A stretch of DNA of 13,033 bases from Chloroflexota bacterium. GTDB taxonomy: Bacteria > Chloroflexota > Dormibacteria > Aeolococcales > Aeolococcaceae. How positions within the stretch are numbered: the first letter of the stretch is position 1; the number at the start of each line of letters is the position of its first letter. Location of the stretch: assembly GCA_028287605.1 (NCBI GenBank), contig JAQBPI010000105.1, forward strand, positions 1 through 13,033. Direction: 5' to 3'. The translations under genes were made by a program, and so were the position numbers. The notes under the pieces were generated by a model. The model did not search any database. It was not told the origin of the DNA and worked only from the letters and a program-made list of their open reading frames with translations. This document shows, in pieces, positions 1-7,480 of this stretch.

Positions 1-2479
<2,479 letters not shown>

Positions 2480-2535
2480 GGGCTCACTGGGTGAAGGGCC
2501 CGGGACCACCGTCGCGGACGGCTGCGGGCAGAGGG

Positions 2536-2541
2536 ATCATA
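2536..2541 (-). promoter_or_regulatory. Candidate -10 box (TATGAT) for alaS
   Basis: On the minus strand TATGAT overlaps the stop codon of the sigma gene and lies about 57 bases before the alaS GTG start. It matches the TATAAT consensus at five of six positions. No convincing TTGACA-like box lies 16-18 bases upstream, so this is a weak call. alaS may instead be co-transcribed with the sigma gene. Confidence 0.3.
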
Positions 2542-3406
2542 CCGGCGGGGGCTCGGGGAACTCGCGCCGCATGCGCTCCAGGGCGGCCCGCTGCAGGCGC
2601 GAGACGTGCATCTGGGAGATTCCCAGCCGCTTCGCCACCTCGGTCTGGGGGAGCTGCTCGAAGAAGCGCAGCAGCATGATCTGGCGCTCGCGAGGGGAGA
2701 GATGGGCCATCGCCTGCTCCAGCACCGCCTTCATCTCCACCCGCTCGAGGTTCTCGTCCTCCTGTCCCAGGCGCTCGCCCAGCTCCAACCCCTCCTCCTC
2801 GTCACGGCCCGGCCGGGAGGCGTCGAGGGAGACGGTGTGCTGGGCGGGCGAGACCTCGAGAGCGGCGAGGACCTCGTCGGGCTCGAGACCCAGGCGCCCG
2901 GCGATCTCCGCCACCGAGGGCTGACGCCCCAGCTCCTGGGACAGCTGCTCCTGCGCCCGCATCGCCCGGGTGTAGTTCTCCTGGAGGCGTCGCGGCACCC
3001 GGATCGACCAGGAGCGGTCGCGGAAGTGGCGCCGGATCTCGCCCATGATGGTCGGGGTCGCGAAGGTGCTGAACTCGTTCAGCAGCGACGGATCGAAGCG
3101 TTCGATCGCCTGGATGAGGCCGAGAAATCCGACCTGCTCGATGTCCTCGAGCGGCTCGCCGCGATTGGCGAAGCGCCGCGCGATGAAGCGCACCAGGTCG
3201 CCGTTGAGGTCGACCAGGCGCTCACGGACGGCGGGGTCGCGGTGGGCGGCGTACTCGCGGAGCAGCCGGCGCATCTCGTCACGCTCCGGGCTGTCCGCGG
3301 GCTTGGGGAGGGTGCGGACGCGCGTCGGAGCGGCCCCGGCGGCGGGCTCCTCGCCGGTGGTGGTGGTGGTTGCGGCGTCGACCTGCTCCGCGCTCACGGA
3401 AGGCAT
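2537..3406 (-). CDS. RNA polymerase sigma factor, SigB/SigF/SigG family
   Basis: A 289-residue group 3 sigma factor that would redirect RNA polymerase to a stress or developmental regulon. After a low-complexity Ala/Thr/Pro N-terminal tail (residues 1-40), region 2 spans about 44-135 and carries DLVRFIARRF, DIEQVGFLGLIQAIERFD and the hallmark EFSTFATPTIMGEIRRHFRD (111-130) with SIRVPRRLQE following. Region 3 is about 140-185 and region 4 about 225-280, with a helix-turn-helix around EVAKRLGISQMHVSRLQRAAL. Length and motifs fit Bacillus SigB/SigF and actinobacterial SigF/SigB. The ATG at 3406 has only a weak ribosome site. A divergent secreted-protein gene begins 101 bases away, and an RsbW-like anti-sigma gene lies about 0.9 kb to the right on the same strand, the usual type of partner for this family. 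The family assignment is firm; which paralogue (sigB, sigF or other) cannot be told, so no symbol is given. Confidence 0.95.
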   Translation of the reverse strand: MPSVSAEQVDAATTTTTGEEPAAGAAPTRVRTLPKPADSPERDEMRRLLREYAAHRDPAVRERLVDLNGDLVRFIARRFANRGEPLEDIEQVGFLGLIQAIERFDPSLLNEFSTFATPTIMGEIRRHFRDRSWSIRVPRRLQENYTRAMRAQEQLSQELGRQPSVAEIAGRLGLEPDEVLAALEVSPAQHTVSLDASRPGRDEEEGLELGERLGQEDENLERVEMKAVLEQAMAHLSPRERQIMLLRFFEQLPQTEVAKRLGISQMHVSRLQRAALERMRREFPEPPPV

Positions 3407-3493
3407 GGTCTCAGAGAGCGACGTGTCGAGGCAGCACCACCCCCTGTCCCCCGGCGTGCCGCCCTCGGGCGTGTACTCGGTGTCGGGTTCATC

Positions 3494-3501
3494 GAGGAGG
3501 G
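3494..3501 (+). promoter_or_regulatory. Ribosome binding site deciding the start at 3508
   Basis: GAGGAGGG lies seven bases before the ATG at 3508. It selects this start over in-frame codons further upstream, which would run back through the divergent sigma gene and add an Arg-rich, non-signal-like extension. Confidence 0.8.
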
Positions 3502-3507
3502 AACGAG

Positions 3508-4236
3508 ATGCGGAGCTCCACGCTCTGGGTTGCCGGCGCGACCGCCGTCAGCATCGGCGCCGCCACCACCGCCGCCGCCGCCGGTCCGCTCGGCCACCAG
3601 CGCCTCGCCGCGGCCCAGGGGACGGGATCTCCGGCGGTGTCGCAACCGCTGAGCGTGAGCCTCGCCGCGTCCGGCCCGGACCTCGGCCGGCGGAGGGGCC
3701 GGCCGGGACCCGCCCCCGCCCCGGCCGCGAAGGTCGCGCTCACCGAGGCCAGCAGCGGCCAGGCGATCACGGTGAAGCCGGGCACCGAGATCGACGTGAC
3801 CCTCAAGCCCGACTCGGGCCAGCGCTGGAGCCAGCCCCGCAGCGACCGCCCGCAGGCCGTCGGCGGAGGCCACGGCGGCGGGGCCTGGGGCGGACCCGGC
3901 GGCCGTCAGGCCACCCCCGATCTCGGGCCCGGCGGGAAGCGCGACGGCAGCACTCACGCCGTCTTCTTCGCGCGCGGGGCCGGCGACGCCACCCTCAGCT
4001 CCGCCGAGCGCAGCGGCGGCCTCCTCCTCCTCAAGCCACCCACGACCAGCAGGAGCTGGAGCGTGAAGGTCACCGTGTCCGGCCCTGCCCCCGCAGGGCC
4101 GAAGCCCACGCCCGTCACGCCGGCGGCGGTCGAGCCCGCCGCCCAGGCGGCGCCGGCAACGGTCGACGTCTCCCGCGTGGTCACCCCCGTGGCCCCGGTG
4201 GTGCGGCGTCTGCTGGTGACCCTGCCCCGGCTCTGA
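3508..4236 (+). CDS. Secreted protein with chagasin-like (I42-type) domain
   Basis: A 242-residue protein, the only convincing plus-strand gene here. Residues 1-25 look like a signal peptide: a short Arg start, a hydrophobic Ala/Val core and an Ala-rich end (TTAAAAG), so export is predicted. A low-complexity linker reaches about residue 74. Residues 75-170 resemble the immunoglobulin-like chagasin/I42 cysteine-peptidase inhibitor fold: VALTEASSGQAITVKPGTEI, then KPDSGQRW where the family has NPTTGYxW, a Gly-rich loop, HAVFFARGAGDATLS, and a final strand WSVKVTV. The inhibitory NPTTG loop is altered, so peptidase inhibition is uncertain. The C-terminal 70 residues are Pro/Ala/Val-rich. It diverges from the sigma gene and converges on the RsbW-like gene, with a strong hairpin just after its stop. 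That the gene is real is well supported by the ribosome site and signal peptide; the fold is inferred from pattern only. Confidence 0.8.
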   Translation: MRSSTLWVAGATAVSIGAATTAAAAGPLGHQRLAAAQGTGSPAVSQPLSVSLAASGPDLGRRRGRPGPAPAPAAKVALTEASSGQAITVKPGTEIDVTLKPDSGQRWSQPRSDRPQAVGGGHGGGAWGGPGGRQATPDLGPGGKRDGSTHAVFFARGAGDATLSSAERSGGLLLLKPPTTSRSWSVKVTVSGPAPAGPKPTPVTPAAVEPAAQAAPATVDVSRVVTPVAPVVRRLLVTLPRL

Positions 4237-4245
4237 GCCTGGTGC

Positions 4246-4272
4246 GGGCGGCCGTCCGAAGGGCGGCCGCCC
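4246..4272. terminator. Strong hairpin between convergent genes
   Basis: GGGCGGCCG (4246-4254) pairs perfectly with CGGCCGCCC (4264-4272). The intervening bases extend the stem by three pairs (one a G-T wobble), leaving a GAA loop. It lies 10 bases past the stop of the plus-strand gene and 23 bases past the stop of the minus-strand gene at 4295. It has only a short pyrimidine tail (TTCTCC), so it may work as a bidirectional terminator without a classical U-run. Confidence 0.7.
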
Positions 4273-4294
4273 TTCTCCGGCCTCTGGGCGACGG

Positions 4295-4747
4295 TCAGCC
4301 GAGGCGATACTTGGTGAGCCGGACGCGGAGGCCGCCGGTGCGCTCGTCGACGCGGTAGCGGCAGTCGTCGACGAAGAGACCCATCACCCGCAGGGCGAGG
4401 TCGTGGTGCTGGGCGGTCACCGGCTCGACGGCGACCCGGGAGCCGGGGTCGGCGCCGCAGGGGGCATCCGGGTCGCCCTCGCGGGCGCAGATGCTGCGGA
4501 CCTGGACCTCGAGCCGCCGGTCCTCCAGCTTGAAGCTCAGGCGGATCTGGCCGCGGCCGCGGTCGGCGGTGCGGTCGGCGACCGCGATGGCGTTCTGGCA
4601 CGCCTGCGCGACGGCGATGACCAGGTCGTCGATGGCCTCGACGCCGAAGCCGGCGACGCACCCGAAACCGGCGACGGCCCGCTTGGCGACGACGATGTAG
4701 CTCGGGTCGGCGGGGATGCGCAGCTCCGACGTGTTCATGACGGTCAT
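4295..4747 (-). CDS. RsbW-like anti-sigma protein, degenerate GHKL ATPase
   Basis: A 150-residue protein of the HATPase_c_2 type, related to the RsbW/SpoIIAB anti-sigma kinases. The N-terminal half fits the family: LRIPADPSYIVVAKRAVAGF, then a helix with IDDLVIAVAQACQNAI (residues 39-54), the N-box equivalent. The expected Glu of the N-box (pattern E-A-x-x-N) is Gln48, although Asn52 is kept. The middle lacks a recognisable D-x-G-x-G box (VQVRSICAREGDPDAPC stands there), and the second glycine box is replaced by HHDLALRVMGLFVDD. The C-terminal strand GGLRVRLTKYRL is typical. I infer a sigma-binding protein that may not phosphorylate an anti-anti-sigma partner. The start is ATG 4747, or ATG 4738 three codons later; a SigB-type promoter lies 11 bases before the first. 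The sigma gene at 2537-3406 is the obvious candidate partner. No RsbV gene is seen in the window. Confidence 0.85.
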   Translation of the reverse strand: MTVMNTSELRIPADPSYIVVAKRAVAGFGCVAGFGVEAIDDLVIAVAQACQNAIAVADRTADRGRGQIRLSFKLEDRRLEVQVRSICAREGDPDAPCGADPGSRVAVEPVTAQHHDLALRVMGLFVDDCRYRVDERTGGLRVRLTKYRLG

Positions 4748-4758
4748 CGTGTCACGAG

Positions 4759-4785
4759 ATACCCGGGGTGCCGGACGCCCAAACC
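4759..4785 (-). promoter_or_regulatory. SigB/SigF-type promoter for the RsbW-like gene
   Basis: Read on the minus strand, GGTTT (4785-4781) is followed by 16 bases and then GGGTAT (4764-4759). This matches the -35 and -10 boxes and spacing known for Bacillus SigB and actinobacterial SigF/SigB promoters. The -10 ends 11 bases before ATG 4747, so transcription should begin around 4752 with a leader of about five bases, i.e. nearly leaderless. It implies control of the anti-sigma-like gene by the sigma factor encoded nearby. Confidence 0.75.
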
Positions 4786-4795
4786 ACCGCGGCGC

Positions 4796-5047
4796 CTAGG
4801 CGGGGGTGAGGGGCGCGGGCTCGGCGCCACGCCCGTCGAGGAGGGCGCCGCCGGCGTGCTCACCGTTCGGCACGGTCTCGAGGTCGGGGAGCACGATGTG
4901 CGTGGGGCCGGCGGCCTCGGGGCCGCCGCGCCTCAGGAGACGCTGCAGGCGCTCGCGGCTTGTGGCCCGGTTCAGCTGGGCGATGGCCGCTCCGACGAGG
5001 ATGCCGGTGGCGGCGCCGACGCCGTAGACCACGGTACGCGAAGGCAT
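4796..5047 (-). CDS. Small single-span membrane protein, unknown function
   Basis: An 83-residue protein I do not recognise. Residues 5-25 (TVVYGVGAATGILVGAAIAQ) form one hydrophobic, glycine-spaced segment that could be a membrane helix or uncleaved anchor. A basic stretch RATSRERLQRLLRRGG follows, suggesting the remainder faces the cytoplasm, then a polar Pro/Gly-rich tail. The ATG at 5047 is well supported by an AGGAGG site nine bases upstream and a TATAAT box further back. It ends just 11 bases before the -35 box of the RsbW-like gene's promoter. Having its own housekeeping-type promoter, it may be expressed independently of its neighbours. Confidence 0.75.
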   Translation of the reverse strand: MPSRTVVYGVGAATGILVGAAIAQLNRATSRERLQRLLRRGGPEAAGPTHIVLPDLETVPNGEHAGGALLDGRGAEPAPLTPA

Positions 5048-5056
5048 GGAAGCCGA

Positions 5057-5062
5057 CCTCCT
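5057..5062 (-). promoter_or_regulatory. Shine-Dalgarno AGGAGG for the 83-aa gene
   Basis: A perfect AGGAGG on the minus strand lies nine bases before ATG 5047. It is one of only a few strong ribosome sites in the window and fixes this start. Confidence 0.85.
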
Positions 5063-5095
5063 GGTCGTCGGGATGTGGATCCTGGAAACCGCCAG

Positions 5096-5101
5096 ATTAT
5101 A
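5096..5101 (-). promoter_or_regulatory. Perfect -10 box (TATAAT) for the 83-aa gene
   Basis: TATAAT on the minus strand is a striking AT island in GC-rich sequence, about 50 bases before ATG 5047. The bases 17 upstream are GC-rich with no TTGACA-like box. It predicts a start near 5089 and a leader of about 40 bases containing the AGGAGG site. Confidence 0.65.
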
Positions 5102-5134
5102 CGGGCGCCCCGGCGCCGGGCCCGGACCGCCGCT

Positions 5135-5416
5135 CTATCGTCGCGGCCGGCCGGCCGGGCTCTCGGGTGCGGTGACGTAGGCGCCGCCCGCCTGGAGGAC
5201 GGCGATCACCACCGCGTCGGCGACCGGATGCACGACGCCGATCGCCGGGACGGCGAGGTAGCCGGAACCGGCCACGATCTCCCCGCCGATCAGCCCGGCG
5301 GCCGACAGGAGCAGGGTCCACGGGTAGGGGCCGCGCCCGGGGACGACGAGGCGGGTCACCTGCGTCGCGATGAGCACGAGCAGGGCGGCGAGCACGAGGC
5401 CGGGACTGGGACGCAA
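5135..5416 (-). CDS. Small three-helix membrane protein, unknown function
   Basis: I do not recognise this protein. From a TTG at 5416 it has 93 residues with three hydrophobic segments: LVLAALLVLIATQVTRLVV, PWTLLLSAAGLIGGEIVAG and a longer one around LAVPAIGVV to VIAVLQAGGAYV. A short polar tail rich in Pro and Arg follows. The frame stays open upstream to a GTG at 5548, but that extra 44-residue part is Arg/Cys/Pro-rich, not protein-like, and overlaps a region with strong base-pairing potential, so I prefer TTG 5416 or GTG 5395. Neither has a well-spaced Shine-Dalgarno site. A SigB-type promoter candidate lies about 220 bases upstream. The hydrophobic pattern makes a real gene likely; the start is uncertain. 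Confidence 0.6.
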   Translation of the reverse strand: MRPSPGLVLAALLVLIATQVTRLVVPGRGPYPWTLLLSAAGLIGGEIVAGSGYLAVPAIGVVHPVADAVVIAVLQAGGAYVTAPESPAGRPRR

Positions 5417-5437
5417 ACCCTCAGACCAGCACTGGAG

Positions 5438-5523
5438 GGGATGGGAACGGTCCCTGCACCGGCCGCACCAAGGGCTGGTCCCCAGGACCAGGTGGGGTTC
5501 CGCACGTCGCCGTTCCCCTTCCC
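5438..5523 (-). other. Candidate structured RNA leader
   Basis: Plus-strand GGGAACGG (5443-5450) is the exact complement of CCGTTCCC (5510-5517). GGGA (5438-5441) can also pair with TCCC (5520-5523) across a small internal loop. Inside lies a perfect hairpin, CTGGTCC-CCA-GGACCAG (5475-5491). The element sits between a SigB-type promoter candidate and the likely start of the small membrane protein, so on the minus strand it would be 5' leader RNA. It matches no riboswitch class I know; chance pairing in GC-rich DNA is possible. Confidence 0.4.
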
Positions 5524-5612
5524 GGCAGGCCCCGAAGGACCCGGGCACGAGGGCGGACGCCAGATGTAGGAGCCCCGATGTGGAGAGTGTTGGTCCAGCC
5601 GCTTGTGAGGCG

Positions 5613-5624
5613 CTGACCGGTCAG
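5613..5624. promoter_or_regulatory. Perfect 12-bp palindrome, possible operator
   Basis: CTGACCGGTCAG is fully self-complementary. It falls 14 bases downstream of the GGGTAC -10 box at 5638-5643, roughly +8 to +19 of the predicted transcript, a normal place for a dimeric repressor to bind. The regulator is unknown. Confidence 0.4.
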
Positions 5625-5637
5625 GGACGCGGCCATG

Positions 5638-5664
5638 GTACCCCAGCACCACGGCACCTCAACC
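5638..5664 (-). promoter_or_regulatory. Second SigB/SigF-type promoter candidate
   Basis: On the minus strand GGTTG (5664-5660), a 16-base gap and GGGTAC (5643-5638) match the actinobacterial SigB/SigF pattern (a G-N-N-T type -35 and GGGTAC/T -10) with the same spacing as the promoter at 4759-4785. It lies between aspS and the small membrane protein gene and points toward the latter. The -35 box is less perfect than in the other copy. The rest of 5524-5701 shows no gene. Confidence 0.5.
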
Positions 5665-5701
5665 CTGTTGCAGGACCGTCGCCGCGGGGCCGCCGGCGGG
5701 C

Positions 5702-7480
5702 TCAGCGGGAGGGCGGCCGGGGCCGCAGCGCGATGCCCAGCTCCTCGAGCTGGGCGGGATCGACCTCCGCGGGGGCGTCGGTCATCAGCTCCTGCGCCTG
5801 CTGGTTCTTGGGGAAGGCGATCACCTCGCGGATGTTCTCCTCGCGCAGGCCCTCCATCACCAGCCGCTCGACGCCCGCGGCGAACCCGCCGTGGGGCGGG
5901 ACCCCGTACTGGAAGGCCTCGAGGAGGAAGCCGAACTTCGCGTGCGCCTCCTCCTCGCTCATCCCCAGGGCGCGGAAGACCCGCGCCTGCACCTCGGGAT
6001 CGGTGATCCTGATGCTGCCGCTGCCGATCTCGCGACCGTTGAGCACGATGTCGTAGGCGCGCGAGCGGATGCGCAGCGGGTCGCTCTCCAGCAGCTCGAC
6101 GTCGTCGGCGTGGACCATGGTGAAGGGGTGGTGGAGCGGCGCCAGCGCGCCGGTCTCCTCGTCGCGCTCGAACATGGGGAACTCGGTCACCCAGATCATG
6201 TCGAGCCGGTCCGGATCGAGGAGTCCGCGCTCGCGGGCGAGGTGGACGCGCAGCGCGCCCAGGGCGGCGGCCACCACCGCGGCACGGTCGGCGACCATGA
6301 GCACGGCGTCGCCAGGGGCCGCCCCGGTGATCTCGGCGATGCGGTCGAGCTCCTCGGGGCTGAAGAACTTGGCGATGCCGCCCTCCCAGCCCTGCTCGCG
6401 GCGCCAGAGGTACGCGAGGCCGCGCGCCCGGAAGGTCGAGACCACGCCGGTGAGCTCGCCCTCGATGCGCCCGCGGGTGAGGTCGGCGCCGCCGGGGACG
6501 GCGATCGCCTTGACCACCCCTCCCCTCGCCACCGCGTCGGCGAAGACGCGGAAGCCGCAGCCGCGCGCCACCTCGGTGAGATCTCGCAGCTCCAGGCCGA
6601 AACGCGTGTCCGGCTTGTCGCTGCCGTAGCGATCCATCGCCTCGTGCCAGGTGATCCGCGGGAACGGGGTGCGGATGCGCCCCGCGAACCCCGCCTCCTC
6701 CCAGGCCTCGGAGATCACCTGCTCGAGCACCGCGAAGATGTCCTCCTCATCGATGAAGGACATCTCCACGTCGAGCTGGGTGAACTCCGGCTGGCGGTCG
6801 GCGCGCAGGTCCTCGTCGCGCATGCAGCGGGCGATCTGGAAGTACCGGTCGAGGCCGGCGACCATGCAGAGCTGCTTGTAGAGCTGGGGCGACTGGGGCA
6901 GTGCGTAGAAGCGGCCTGGGGAGACCCGGCTGGGGACGAGGTAGTCGCGCGCGCCCTCGGGGGTGGCGCGGATCATCATCGGCGTCTCGATCTCGAAGAA
7001 GCCGAGGGACTCCATCGCGCGGCGCAGGCCGCCGATGAACCGGGCGCGGGCGCGCAGGTTGCGCTGCAGGCGGGGACGGCGGAGGTCGAGGGAGCGGTGG
7101 CGCAGCCGCAGGCGCTCGTCGACCTCCGACTCCTCGTTCACCGGGAACGGCGGGGTGCGCGCCGCCGACAGCACCGTGCAGGCGGTCGCGTGGAGCTCGA
7201 CCTCGCCGGTCTCCAGCTTCGGGTTGACGTTCCCTCCGCGCGGACGGAGCTCCCCCTCGACGCGCAGCACCCACTCCTGGCGCACCCGCTGCGCCGTCTG
7301 GTGGGCCTCGGGGGCGGTGGTGGGGTTGAACACCACCTGGAGGATGCCGCTGCGGTCGCGGAGGTCGACGAACTTCAGGCCGCCGTGGTCGCGGTGGTGG
7401 TCGACCCAGCCGTACACGGTGATGTGCCTGCCGGCATCGGCGATCCGGGGCTCGCCGCAGGGGGTGCGCTCGGTCGCCAT
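5702..7480 (-). CDS. aspS: Aspartyl-tRNA synthetase, probably nondiscriminating
   Basis: Cytoplasmic class IIb synthetase that charges tRNA-Asp. At 592 residues it has the full bacterial length. An OB-fold anticodon-binding domain comes first (about 1-110: ITVYGWVDHHRDHGGLKFVD), then the catalytic core with FFEIETPMM (motif 1), FQIARCMRDEDLRADRQPEF (motif 2, from about residue 204), the bacterial GAD insertion in the middle (EGELTGVVSTFRARGLAYLW), and GFAAGVERLVM (motif 3, about 532-542). His32 in RDHGG is the residue type associated with nondiscriminating enzymes that also form Asp-tRNA-Asn for amidation by GatCAB. The ATG at 7480 overlaps the hisS stop by one base (TGATG) with no own ribosome site, so translation is probably coupled to hisS. 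It is the last gene of the rel-hisS-aspS run. The identification is secure; nondiscrimination is an inference. Confidence 0.97.
   Translation of the reverse strand: MATERTPCGEPRIADAGRHITVYGWVDHHRDHGGLKFVDLRDRSGILQVVFNPTTAPEAHQTAQRVRQEWVLRVEGELRPRGGNVNPKLETGEVELHATACTVLSAARTPPFPVNEESEVDERLRLRHRSLDLRRPRLQRNLRARARFIGGLRRAMESLGFFEIETPMMIRATPEGARDYLVPSRVSPGRFYALPQSPQLYKQLCMVAGLDRYFQIARCMRDEDLRADRQPEFTQLDVEMSFIDEEDIFAVLEQVISEAWEEAGFAGRIRTPFPRITWHEAMDRYGSDKPDTRFGLELRDLTEVARGCGFRVFADAVARGGVVKAIAVPGGADLTRGRIEGELTGVVSTFRARGLAYLWRREQGWEGGIAKFFSPEELDRIAEITGAAPGDAVLMVADRAAVVAAALGALRVHLARERGLLDPDRLDMIWVTEFPMFERDEETGALAPLHHPFTMVHADDVELLESDPLRIRSRAYDIVLNGREIGSGSIRITDPEVQARVFRALGMSEEEAHAKFGFLLEAFQYGVPPHGGFAAGVERLVMEGLREENIREVIAFPKNQQAQELMTDAPAEVDPAQLEELGIALRPRPPSR

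Noticed and set aside
2480..2536. T-box or other leader control upstream of alaS
   Set aside because: The gap is only 57 bases, too short for a T-box, and contains no specifier or antiterminator-like sequence that I can see.
5356..5657. Two further short minus-strand open frames in the aspS downstream gap
   Set aside because: Their translations are Pro/Gly/Arg-rich without hydrophobic or domain pattern, have no ribosome site, and overlap the structured leader and promoter candidate.
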